A stretch of 64,000 nt of DNA from positions 248,001 to 312,000 of the forward strand of contig NZ_SRZX01000003.1 in NCBI RefSeq assembly GCF_004792665.1, read 5' to 3'. This DNA comes from Marinobacter orientalis. GTDB taxonomy: Bacteria > Pseudomonadota > Gammaproteobacteria > Pseudomonadales > Oleiphilaceae. The position numbers were made by a program, and so were the translations under genes. Position 1 is the first letter of the stretch, and the number at the start of each line of letters is the position of its first letter. Below are positions 39,320 to 46,973 of this stretch, piece by piece. The notes beneath the pieces were generated by a model, which was not told the origin of the DNA, ran no database searches, and worked only from the letters and a program-made list of their open reading frames with translations.

Positions 39320-39364
39320 ATCTGAAAGGCCTGGTGGCAGCTGCTCTTTTCGGGCCTCAGCAAC

Positions 39365-39392
39365 AAAAAAAGGCAGCCGAAGCTGCCTTTTT
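39365..39392 (-). terminator. Intrinsic terminator of csp copy 2
   Basis: Identical to the terminator of copy 1: A-tract, GGCAGC stem with a TTCG loop on the minus strand, T-tract. It separates csp from the regulator remnant. Confidence 0.82.
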
Positions 39393-39411
39393 CAAACGTG
39401 CTGGCTGTTAT

Positions 39412-39618
39412 TTAAACAGCAACTACGTTTTCTGCCTGAGGACCTTTCTGGCCTTCAGTAACGGTGAAGTCGACTTGCTGGCCTTCAGCCAGAGTCTTGA
39501 AACCGCCACCCTGAATTGCGCTGTAGTGAACGAAGACATCCGGGCCGCTTTCGCGAGTGATAAAGCCGAAACCTTTTGCTTCGTTGAAAAACTTAACAGT
39601 ACCGGTAGTTGTAGACAT
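39412..39618 (-). CDS. CspA-type cold-shock protein, copy 2
   Basis: A 68-aa single cold-shock domain protein with KGFGFITR and VFVHYSAI motifs. The product is identical to copy 1. ATG 39618 was chosen; an in-frame ATG two codons earlier exists. The leader upstream (39619-39770) retains blocks shared with copy 1 but otherwise differs, so the two copies may be expressed under different conditions. Confidence 0.95.
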   Translation of the reverse strand: MSTTTGTVKFFNEAKGFGFITRESGPDVFVHYSAIQGGGFKTLAEGQQVDFTVTEGQKGPQAENVVAV

Positions 39619-39770
39619 AATCATAATCCTGAATTCGATAATTTAATGTGCAGCCAGACCATCCGAAATGATGACTGGTCAGCGTTGTGCGGAAACAAAA
39701 AACGCGCGGAATCAAAAACAGGACAGACAACTACTTAAATCAATCGAGATGCGTCTTATTCGTGAACTGC
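39619..39770 (-). promoter_or_regulatory. Putative structured 5' leader of csp copy 2
   Basis: No gene is seen in 39619-39964. The part next to csp carries blocks shared with the copy 1 leader (TGTGCGGAAAC with an A-run, GCGGAATCAAAA, CAGGACAG, GCGTCTTATTC). Beyond about 39780 I see only AT-rich sequence likely to hold the promoter. Confidence 0.5.
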
Positions 39771-39964
39771 TGTGCTAAATCTTTCCTACGAGAGGCACTG
39801 TACTCCTATATTCCCGGGAGTAGCAAGTTTATTTTGACAGGCATTTATCACCATGGTCCAGAATATGAATAATTTGCCGGCCACAGTCACTGGTTTTGCG
39901 GTAGCCGGGCGACAAGGTAAAGTCAGGCTTTGACAACACGATAAGTCCACGTGGGAGGCAATTG

Positions 39965-40288
39965 ATGAAATACATCTTTGAGGTTCGCATCCGTGAGGGG
40001 CACACCGCTGAGGAATACGCCGACGCCTGGGTTCGCGCCAGCGAGATCATCCAGCAGGCACCGGGTGCGCGTGGAACGGAGTTGCACCGCAAGATTGACG
40101 ACCCGAACGTGCTGGTTGCCATTGCCAGTTGGGACAGCAAGGCCGACCGGGACGCAATGGAAGGGCAGCATAACCCGGAGGTTGCCCGCATCATCCGCAG
40201 TGCCGCGCCGTTTTGCGAGATTACCCCGATCGGAGAATTTGAAGACCCCGAATGGGTGGTGATGCCACAAAACAGGCGAGGTGGCTGA
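39965..40288 (+). CDS. Antibiotic-biosynthesis-monooxygenase-fold protein
   Basis: A 107-aa protein with the ferredoxin-like dimeric alpha-beta-barrel pattern (YIFEVRIREGHTAEEYADAW, then ELHRKIDDPNVLVAIASWDS). ABM-domain proteins include quinone monooxygenases and many of unknown function; no specific active-site residue decides here. GGGAGG lies 8 bp before ATG 39965. Its stop overlaps the start of the protease gene (TGAGTG region), so they form an operon with the next two genes. Confidence 0.7.
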   Translation: MKYIFEVRIREGHTAEEYADAWVRASEIIQQAPGARGTELHRKIDDPNVLVAIASWDSKADRDAMEGQHNPEVARIIRSAAPFCEITPIGEFEDPEWVVMPQNRRGG

Positions 40289-40879
40289 GTGACAAAGACT
40301 GGAAAGCGTCCTCAGATTTCGCCGGCTGCGGCGTTGCTGTTCCAGGGTGGTATCGGCGCGGTGGGCCTGGCGGCCATCGTTCTTTTCGGCATTCCTGTCC
40401 ATTACCACGGCGTCAGCATCGGTACTACTGTTGTCTGGGGCGTGGCCGGCAGTGTGGCGACGTATGGCGTGATCATGATGCTTACCCGGCTGCCTGGCTT
40501 GCTTCAGGATTCACTGGAATCCCAACTGGAGAAATTGCACCGGTTTGCGTGCGATTATTCCTGGCCGGTGCTGATTGCGCTGGCAGCCCTGGCGGGTGCC
40601 GGGGAAGAACTGCTATTCCGGGGTGCGATACAGGGCTGGCTGGCCCAGCACGTGCACGGTTCGGTCGCAATTGTGGCCGCCTCCTTGCTGTTCGGACTGG
40701 TGCATTATCTCTCTTTAATCTATTTCATAGTGGCGACCGGGTTGGGTCTGGTGTTGGGGGTGGCCTATGCACTGACAGACAGTCTGGTCCTGGTGATGAT
40801 CTGGCATGGGGTATACGACATGATTGCGCTGTTTTGTCTGCGCCGGTTTCCGGAATGGTTTGGGGTGCGGGTTGGATAA
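40289..40879 (+). CDS. CPBP (CAAX-like) intramembrane metalloprotease
   Basis: A 196-aa membrane protein with about five helices. The Abi/CPBP motifs are present: EELLFRG near residue 108 (paired glutamates and Arg), then a His in FGLVHYLSL and another in MIWHGVYD. Members process prenylated or other membrane substrates, or act in bacteriocin self-immunity; target unknown. The GTG start at 40289 directly follows the previous stop. Confidence 0.85.
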   Translation: MTKTGKRPQISPAAALLFQGGIGAVGLAAIVLFGIPVHYHGVSIGTTVVWGVAGSVATYGVIMMLTRLPGLLQDSLESQLEKLHRFACDYSWPVLIALAALAGAGEELLFRGAIQGWLAQHVHGSVAIVAASLLFGLVHYLSLIYFIVATGLGLVLGVAYALTDSLVLVMIWHGVYDMIALFCLRRFPEWFGVRVG

Positions 40880-41423
40880 AGAAGCAACACGTCGTCTGTT
40901 CTTCGGGCTGGAAATCCCGACATCGGTCAAGCAGCGGCTGCTGTCGATTCAGCAGCCGGTCGCCGGTGCGCGCTGGCAGCGCGCTGATCAATTGCACCTG
41001 ACCCTGGTATTTCTCGGCAGGGTAGAAGCTCAACAGCTCCCGGCTATTCGTGAGGCGGCCCGGAATCTGCCCGTGAAACCGTTTGATCTGACTGTGACGG
41101 GGCTTGGTTGCTTTGGCAGTCCTGATCATCCCAGAAATCTCTGGGCCGGGGTGCAGCCAGTGGGAAAGCTGGCCGAGATGCAAAGCGCACTGAGTAAACG
41201 TCTGGCGTCATCCGGGTTCGGGCAGGAGGGGCGCAGCTTCCAGCCACATATCACCTTGGCCCGCTTCAAGCGTGATGCGGGTTCGGTTGCCGAACTGCTC
41301 CAGACCCATGAAAGGCGACATGCAGGGTCCTTTTTGGTGGGCTGGCTCACCCTGTTTGAGAGCCTCCCGCGACAGGGAGGTTCCGTCTACCATGTGGTCG
41401 ACAGGTTCCCCCTCGCGGGATGA
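40872..41423 (+). CDS. thpR: RNA 2',3'-cyclic phosphodiesterase ThpR
   Basis: A 183-aa 2H phosphoesterase. Both catalytic H-x-T motifs are present, HLTLVFLG and HITLARFKR. The family hydrolyses 2',3'-cyclic phosphates to 2'-phosphate and was first named 2'-5' RNA ligase. The start is probably TTG 40872, giving LFFGLEIP right after the start as in the family, overlapping the protease stop by 8 bp; a longer reading back to 40824 sits inside the protease gene. Confidence 0.88.
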   Translation: MDKEATRRLFFGLEIPTSVKQRLLSIQQPVAGARWQRADQLHLTLVFLGRVEAQQLPAIREAARNLPVKPFDLTVTGLGCFGSPDHPRNLWAGVQPVGKLAEMQSALSKRLASSGFGQEGRSFQPHITLARFKRDAGSVAELLQTHERRHAGSFLVGWLTLFESLPRQGGSVYHVVDRFPLAG

Positions 41424-41495
41424 GAGTGAGATCGACCACCCACGCAAGGCGAATTTTCGGTAAGATTCGAGTTTAAACCGTTTTGGGGTGCACGA

Positions 41496-41891
41496 ATGTT
41501 CTACCACGAAGTCGAACCACGATTCAGCGATACCGACGCGCTCGGACACATCAACAACACCGTCTACCCTGTCTGGTTTGAGCAGGCAAGAACGCCGGTT
41601 TTCCGGATTTTTCATCCCTCCCTGACCCCTGCGGGCTGGCCGCTGATTCTCGCCAGGATGGAAATAGACCTCAAGGCACAGTGCTACTGGGCCACTCCGG
41701 TGGAAATACGTACCGGTTTTGGCAAGATCGGTAATTCATCCTTTGAGGTTATCCAGGAAGCGTGGCAGGACGGTGCACTGGTGGCGCGTGGGGTGACGGT
41801 ACTGATTCATTTCGACTATGAGACTCAGAAATCCGTCGCTGTTCCTGATGAGATTCGCAGCCAGCTTGCCGCCCACAACTTTGAAGAATAA
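41496..41891 (+). CDS. Acyl-CoA thioesterase, 4HBT (YbgC/FadM-like)
   Basis: A 131-aa hotdog-fold protein. The 4HBT motif is FSDTDALGHINNTVYPVWFEQAR with the catalytic Asp (DTDALGH region). Substrate acyl-CoA is unknown. It is followed 35 bp later by a second, different hotdog protein, so the pair may act in one acyl-CoA context. Confidence 0.88.
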   Translation: MFYHEVEPRFSDTDALGHINNTVYPVWFEQARTPVFRIFHPSLTPAGWPLILARMEIDLKAQCYWATPVEIRTGFGKIGNSSFEVIQEAWQDGALVARGVTVLIHFDYETQKSVAVPDEIRSQLAAHNFEE

Positions 41892-41926
41892 AGGTGGATT
41901 TTCAGTAAACAAAGCCAGGAGGTGCT

Positions 41927-42373
41927 GTGAACAGCTTTAACAGGAACGAAGTGGAGCGGATTTTTTCGTCAGCGCCATTTACTGCCGACATGGGCCTGGA
42001 ACTCGTTGCTATCGAAGCGGGTGAATGCCGCTCCAGATTGGTGCTGGCAAGCAGGCACCTGCAGCAGGATGGTTTTGTTCACTTCGGGGTTCAGGCCACA
42101 TTGGCGGATCACACGGCTGGAGCGGCGGGTGCCTCCATGGCAAAACCCGGGCAGATTGTGCTGACGTCAGATTTCTCCCTGAAGCTGTTAAGGTCCGCCA
42201 GAGGCACCCGGCTTGAGTGCATTGCCACCGTGCTCAAGGCCGGTTCATCCTTGACCGTGGTGGAGTCCGAGGTATTTTGCGGCATCGATGAGGACATGCG
42301 GCTGGTCTCCAAGGCAACGGTAACACTGGCTGTTGTGAGCCCCCGTGATGCTGCTGATACCCGGCCGGTTTGA
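41927..42373 (+). CDS. PaaI-family hotdog thioesterase
   Basis: A 148-aa hotdog protein of the PaaI group. The pattern HLQQDGFVHFGVQATLADHTAG matches the PaaI motif with G-x-HGG-like G-x-V-HFG and the Asp of the helix. Start GTG 41927 has AGGAGG just before. The stop lies close to, and in a different frame from, a possible long leader of the next gene. Substrate unknown. Confidence 0.83.
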   Translation: MNSFNRNEVERIFSSAPFTADMGLELVAIEAGECRSRLVLASRHLQQDGFVHFGVQATLADHTAGAAGASMAKPGQIVLTSDFSLKLLRSARGTRLECIATVLKAGSSLTVVESEVFCGIDEDMRLVSKATVTLAVVSPRDAADTRPV

Positions 42374-42566
42374 TGTCAGCTCCCGCCCCGACATGATGAC
42401 ATCAGCCATCCCCCCAGAGAGCTTTATCGACCTGCTGCTGGACGCAGTCTGTGTGGTTGGCCGACTCATTCCCGATTTTGTTTATCCCGCGGACACGGGG
42501 AAAACACAGCTGGCGATCACGGAGACCCTGCAGGGCGCCGGCGTCGGAAGCCATGAAGGCGGCGCC

Positions 42567-43640
42567 ATGTACCTTGTGAAAAAAAGGGGAAAATTGAGCA
42601 GGCTGTTGCGCGGTTTGACCCTTGCCCTGCTGGTGACGCCCTTGACGGTTTTCACCTCACCTGCCGCGGCGGAGAAATCAGCTCCCCTGTTTCCCGGGCT
42701 TGTGGAACAGGCTGCCGGACTTGAACGTCTGCATAGCCTGGTGATCGCTGTGGAGGGTGAACCTGTGTTTTCCAGGGCCTTCCGGGGCCCCGGAACCGAT
42801 GAGCCAGCCAATATAAAATCCCTGTCCAAGACAGTACTCTCTGCGGTGGTCGGCATCGCTATCGACCGTGGGGTTTTCGCAAGTGTGGATCAGCCCATCG
42901 CCGACATTCTGGCTGTGCCGGCCAGTGCCAGTGACCGTGTCGACGAAGTGACCATTGGCCATCTTTTATCCATGCAGGCCGGCCTGCAGCGAACGTCCGG
43001 CCGATATTACGGGGAGTGGGTCAACAGCCGGAACTGGGTGGATTACGCCCTCAGCCGTCCCTTTGTGGCGGAACCCGGTGCTGAAATGCTCTATTCCACC
43101 GGCAGTTACCATCTGCTGTCGGCGGCACTTACGGCAAGTACCGGGCGCAGCACTCTCGATATTACCCGTGACTGGCTGGGCGATCCGCTTGGCATACAGA
43201 TTTACCCATGGCTAAGGGACCCCCAGGGGATCTACTTTGGTGGCAACGACATGCGTCTGTCTCCGATGGCGCTGCTTGAAATCGGTGAACTGTATCGCAA
43301 CGACGGTGTGCATGAGGGCGAGCAGATACTTTCAGAGGAGTGGATCGACCAGTCCTGGACACAACGCGGCACGTCCCGATACACCGACGACCGTTATGGC
43401 TATGGCTGGTTTGTCACCGACCTGGGAGGACATCGCGCCTATTACGGCCGGGGTTACGGTGGACAGATGCTGTATGTCTTTCCCGACCTGGCGATGACGG
43501 TGGTAATGACGTCCGACCCAAAACCGCCGGCGTCCCCCTCGTTCATGCAGAAACAGAATGCGCTTCTGGAGCAATTTGTCATACCCGCTTTTCCGCTTGC
43601 CCCTGCTTCCTCGCCTCAAAGCTCTCAAGCTCAACGTTGA
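42567..43640 (+). CDS. Exported serine hydrolase, class C beta-lactamase fold
   Basis: A 357-aa protein with a signal peptide (RLLRGLTLALLVTPLTVF then SPAAA). The catalytic S-x-x-K is SLSK at residues 85-88 and the second motif is YSTGSYHLLSAAL, the YxN-like Tyr. Enzymes of this family are often esterases or DD-peptidases and many are not antibiotic resistance genes. ATG 42567 is chosen for the signal peptide; in-frame codons up to 42345 give no recognised domain. The 3' end overlaps the DUF2721 gene by 62 bp on the other strand. Confidence 0.83.
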   Translation: MYLVKKRGKLSRLLRGLTLALLVTPLTVFTSPAAAEKSAPLFPGLVEQAAGLERLHSLVIAVEGEPVFSRAFRGPGTDEPANIKSLSKTVLSAVVGIAIDRGVFASVDQPIADILAVPASASDRVDEVTIGHLLSMQAGLQRTSGRYYGEWVNSRNWVDYALSRPFVAEPGAEMLYSTGSYHLLSAALTASTGRSTLDITRDWLGDPLGIQIYPWLRDPQGIYFGGNDMRLSPMALLEIGELYRNDGVHEGEQILSEEWIDQSWTQRGTSRYTDDRYGYGWFVTDLGGHRAYYGRGYGGQMLYVFPDLAMTVVMTSDPKPPASPSFMQKQNALLEQFVIPAFPLAPASSPQSSQAQR

Positions 43641-43992
43641 TGGCATTGGTCGAGATCACGATTTCGTAAAGCGAATACAGCAAGGATACTGAAAGTAATA
43701 TCAGGCTGATGCCAAACGCTATGGCGCCGGCAAGCTGAGCCCCGAGAAACACAACGAACATCGACATGGTGCACACGAAAAAGCTCAGTACGCCATAAGT
43801 TTGCATGCGTTTGGTCAGCACAATGCGTTTGCGCAGCATGCTGATCTGCCGTGCGATAAGAGCATGGTCCTCTTCGGTATCCATCTGCCTGAGCTGGCGG
43901 ATCAGCTGGGCAAGTACAAGAAAGCGATTGGTGTAGGCAAGCAGCAGTAACGAAATGGCAGGGAATAGAAGGGCGGGGGTGGTGAGTGTCAA
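43579..43992 (-). CDS. DUF2721 family membrane protein
   Basis: A 137-aa three-helix protein (PALLFPAISLLLLAYTNRFL, then VLSFFVCTMSMFVVFLG and GISLILLSVSLLYSLYEIV), with the conserved LRQ-rich linker RQISMLRKRIVLTKRM. The family is uncharacterised. Its last 62 bp overlap the end of the convergent serine hydrolase gene. Confidence 0.82.
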   Translation of the reverse strand: MTLTTPALLFPAISLLLLAYTNRFLVLAQLIRQLRQMDTEEDHALIARQISMLRKRIVLTKRMQTYGVLSFFVCTMSMFVVFLGAQLAGAIAFGISLILLSVSLLYSLYEIVISTNAINVELESFEARKQGQAEKRV

Positions 43993-44042
43993 TGTCTGCT
44001 CCTTGGTTTGCAGGGGACCGGCTGATCGGATCCGGTAAGGAA

Positions 44043-44396
44043 CTACCAGTTGCCGTCCGTGATGTACTGGCCACTCCGGACTGGTCTGTTGTACAGATAG
44101 ACCCAGGCGAGACCATGACTGGTCTGAATCTTTCTGCGCACATACAGGCTTGTTTTTTCCGCCCCTGAATCGTAACCCTCCAGTTCATCCAGCATCGCCA
44201 GTAGCGGGTCGTTTACGGCGTATACCTCCACCGTCACTCCGTCAGACGGTTTTGCCAGTGCGCCGGGGTAGGGGCCAAGGTTATACAGGCTCAGGCTGGT
44301 GAGCGTGTCCGAACCAATATAGCAGGCTTTGTCCAGCAGGTGATGGTTGCCGTAACCGCGCTTCAGCGAACCGTAGACCGCAACAAAATGTTTCAT
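44043..44396 (-). CDS. Gamma-glutamylcyclotransferase-like (AIG2/GGCT) protein
   Basis: A 117-aa GGCT-fold protein. The YGSL substrate-binding loop is VAVYGSLKRGYGNH at residues 5-18 and the catalytic-acid region is LDELEGYDSG (Glu). Members cleave gamma-glutamyl amines or release 5-oxoproline; specificity is unknown. ATG 44396 has AGGGGG 4-5 bp upstream. Divergent from the methyltransferase operon. Confidence 0.83.
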   Translation of the reverse strand: MKHFVAVYGSLKRGYGNHHLLDKACYIGSDTLTSLSLYNLGPYPGALAKPSDGVTVEVYAVNDPLLAMLDELEGYDSGAEKTSLYVRRKIQTSHGLAWVYLYNRPVRSGQYITDGNW

Positions 44397-44604
44397 TGGT
44401 CCCCCTGAAGAAGGCAAAAACAACCGAGAGTCTAAAATGTCGGAAGGCATTGATCCAGTCGGCCTGCAACTGATTGGTATAGTCAGGCCATGACGGCGCT
44501 CTCATTGACGTTTTTGGTTGTGCCAGTGTCGTATTGGTTCAACCCGATAACCGCAAACAGGGCCACATTAGAGCTATCAACAACCCCGTAAGGGAGAGAT
44601 AGCA

Positions 44605-45966
44605 ATGGCCGTTAAATTCGAACAAGCACTTCTGGAATATCCGCAACAACGGGCGGGCGCCGCACGCCAGCCTGACAGCGTCGATCAGTCCGACCGTCGC
44701 GTTCCCATCAACCTGCGCCAGTCCGGCCCGACACCGGTAGAGATGCTGATTTCCACACGGGTGCGTAAATCACCCTACTGGCACCTTGCCTACGAGGCTG
44801 GCTGCTGGCGGGCGACCGTATACAACCGGATGTACCATCCGCGGGGCTACGTTCGCCCGGAAGACGGGGGTGCCATGGTCGAATACGAGTCCCTGATCAA
44901 TGACGTCACCATGTGGAACGTGGCGGTGGAACGCCAGATCCAGGTCAAGGGTCCGGATGCGGAACGGTTCGTGAACTACGTGATCACCCGGGATGCCACC
45001 AAAATCAAGCCCATGCGCGGCAAGTACGTCATCCTCTGCAACGAGGAGGGCGGTATCATCAATGATCCGGTATTGCTGCGGATTGCCGAGGATGAATTCT
45101 GGTTCTCACTGTCCGACAGTGACCTGGAACTCTGGATGCGGGGCGTGAACATGGGTATGGGCTTCGACGTCAGCATCGCGGAAATCGATGTGGCACCGGT
45201 CCAGATCCAGGGTCCCAAGTCAGAGGCGCTCATGACCGATCTGTTCGGTGAGGGGGTAAAAGACATCCCCTATTATGGCCTGATGGAAGGCCAGGTTGCC
45301 GGCCACGACGTGATCATTTCCCAGACCGGTTTCACCGGTGAAAAGGGCTACGAGATCTACCTCAAGGAAGCCACCAGGTACGCCGAGGATCTCTGGTACA
45401 CCGTGCTTGCCGCAGGCGAACCACATAATCTGAAGGTAATTGCCCCGGCGCATCACCGTCGCATTGCCGCGGGCATTCTCTCCTGGGGTCAGGATGTGGA
45501 CCAGGAAACCCTGCCGTTCCAGTGCGCCCTGGCCTACCAGGTACCGCGCAACAAGGACGCGGATTACATCGGCAAGCAGAAGCTTGAGAAAGTCCGCGAG
45601 CAGATTGATGCCGGCCGTCCTCCCTTCAGCCATATCATGGTGGGCATCCGCTTCGGTGGTGGCAAGGTGACTGACTATGCCAACGATTTCTGGCTGATCA
45701 GTGGGCCTGATGGTGGCGAACCGGAGGGCTACGTCACATCGCCCTGGTACTCGCCGGAGCTGGAGACCAACATCGCGCTGGCTTATGTGCCGTTTGACCT
45801 GCGCAGTGTGGGCACTTGTCTGACCGTGCATCTGCCGGTGGAGTATGCGGCAGCGGACGGTTCAACTGCGGTGGAGGCAGAAGTGGTGGAAGTTCCGTTC
45901 CGGCCATCGGTGAACCCCAACGCCCGCGAGCGGGCCAGGGCAAAGGGTATTGACTTCGCCGACTAG
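44605..45966 (+). CDS. Folate-dependent methyltransferase/demethylase, DmdA-like GcvT family
   Basis: A 453-aa GcvT-fold protein. The DmdA-type beginning is at residues 50-110 (STRVRKSPYW, then ATVYNRMYHP, TMWNVAVERQIQVKGPDAER), and the middle motifs LSDSDLELW, VAPVQIQGPKSEAL and TGFTGEKGYEIYL fit the folate-binding core. Known DmdA is about 365-370 aa, so this has an extra N-terminal segment of about 45 residues and a longer C-terminus. DmdA and LigM transfer a methyl group from substrate to tetrahydrofolate, giving 5-methyl-THF. The following metF-like and fhs genes would oxidise that. Substrate is unknown: DMSP, a betaine and other N-, O- or S-methyl donors are possible. Confidence 0.82.
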   Translation: MAVKFEQALLEYPQQRAGAARQPDSVDQSDRRVPINLRQSGPTPVEMLISTRVRKSPYWHLAYEAGCWRATVYNRMYHPRGYVRPEDGGAMVEYESLINDVTMWNVAVERQIQVKGPDAERFVNYVITRDATKIKPMRGKYVILCNEEGGIINDPVLLRIAEDEFWFSLSDSDLELWMRGVNMGMGFDVSIAEIDVAPVQIQGPKSEALMTDLFGEGVKDIPYYGLMEGQVAGHDVIISQTGFTGEKGYEIYLKEATRYAEDLWYTVLAAGEPHNLKVIAPAHHRRIAAGILSWGQDVDQETLPFQCALAYQVPRNKDADYIGKQKLEKVREQIDAGRPPFSHIMVGIRFGGGKVTDYANDFWLISGPDGGEPEGYVTSPWYSPELETNIALAYVPFDLRSVGTCLTVHLPVEYAAADGSTAVEAEVVEVPFRPSVNPNARERARAKGIDFAD

Positions 45967-46043
45967 CAGAAGTGGCAGGGCAGGTGCTGGCAGCTGCCTG
46001 ATCCCTGCCTGGTCCACACGGGTAGCAATGGGGTGCGCAGCTT

Positions 46044-46973
46044 ATGAAACTGGTGAGCGAAAAACAGGCAGCCAATCCCCGGGGCAAGGAAGCGGCAGCA
46101 CGGCTCCGTGCTCTGGTGCGCTCGGCCTCCATCGAGGCGACACCGCGGCAGATACTGACAACGGAGCACCTGACGGACCTTCTGCCCGCGGGCACCTGTG
46201 TCTACGTTCCGTTCCTGCCAAAGGGCCGGTTCAGCGACACTCTTGATGCCTGCCGGCATCTCCTCAGCATAGGTATGCAGCCGGTCCCGCACATACCGGC
46301 GCGAATGGCGGAAAGCCGTGGGCAACTACGGGACTGGTTGGCACAACTGGATGAAAACCGCATCGACCGGTTGTTGCTGATTGCCGGTGACAGCGATGCG
46401 GTTGCCGGTCCTTTTCCGGACACGCTTGCAGTGCTCGAATCCGGCCTGCTGGCCCAGTTCCGGTTTCATGGTATCGGTGTCGCAGCACATCCTGACGGAC
46501 ACCCCATGGCAGACCGGGCCACCCTGGGCCAGGCCCTCAGCATCAAGCGCGAATATGCCCGCACTACCTCAACGCGATTGTGGGTGGTGACCCAGTTCAC
46601 CTTCGATGCCGATGTGGTGATCGACTGGCTGCAGAGCCTGGGCGACATCCTGGAAGAGGTGCCTGTCTATATTGGCATGGCCGGGCCTACTCGGGTGAAA
46701 ACTCTCATCGCCTACGCTGCCCAGTGCGGCGTAGGAGCCTCTGCCCGAACAATGTTGCGACGCCCGGGCAGCGCCAGACTGCTGCGCGCCTGGACACCGG
46801 ACGGCATGGTGCGTGCACTGGTCCAGTATTGCCTGGATAACCCGGAGACCCTGCTGCGGGGTATCCATCTATTTCCGTTCGGCGGTCTGCGCCAGTCGGC
46901 GCAATGGATTCAAGAACATAGCGGGTCCGTCGAGGACCAGAGGGGACAGCTCCATGAGCCTTCAGTACAATAA
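46044..46973 (+). CDS. MetF-like methylenetetrahydrofolate reductase
   Basis: A 309-aa TIM-barrel flavoprotein. The active-site Glu motif is SIEATPRQ, equivalent to SFEFFPP of MetF; VPHIPARM replaces the substrate loop and VTQFTFDADVV matches ITQFFFD. It should interconvert 5-methyl- and 5,10-methylene-THF, in the oxidative direction here. It sits 77 bp after the methyltransferase and overlaps fhs by 20 bp. It is diverged from biosynthetic MetF, which fits a catabolic paralogue. Confidence 0.82.
   Translation: MKLVSEKQAANPRGKEAAARLRALVRSASIEATPRQILTTEHLTDLLPAGTCVYVPFLPKGRFSDTLDACRHLLSIGMQPVPHIPARMAESRGQLRDWLAQLDENRIDRLLLIAGDSDAVAGPFPDTLAVLESGLLAQFRFHGIGVAAHPDGHPMADRATLGQALSIKREYARTTSTRLWVVTQFTFDADVVIDWLQSLGDILEEVPVYIGMAGPTRVKTLIAYAAQCGVGASARTMLRRPGSARLLRAWTPDGMVRALVQYCLDNPETLLRGIHLFPFGGLRQSAQWIQEHSGSVEDQRGQLHEPSVQ

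Larger units (their letters stand above)
39365..39619 (-). repeat. 255-bp direct repeat, right copy (contains csp and its terminator)
   Basis: Partner of 34362-34616, same orientation, about 5.0 kb apart. The four differences seen are at silent positions of csp, which points to recent duplication or ongoing gene conversion. Confidence 0.85.

Noticed and set aside
42345..42566. Extended N-terminus of the serine hydrolase gene
   Set aside because: An internal start at 42567 gives a proper signal peptide, and the upstream codons overlap the thioesterase gene and show no domain.
42567..43640. Serine hydrolase as an antibiotic-resistance beta-lactamase
   Set aside because: Only the general class C fold motifs are present; the family includes many esterases and peptidases and the context gives no resistance link.
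44397..44604. TTGACG followed by TCGTAT upstream of the methyltransferase operon
   Set aside because: The -10 match is weak and the spacing is 18 bp, which is not enough to claim a promoter.
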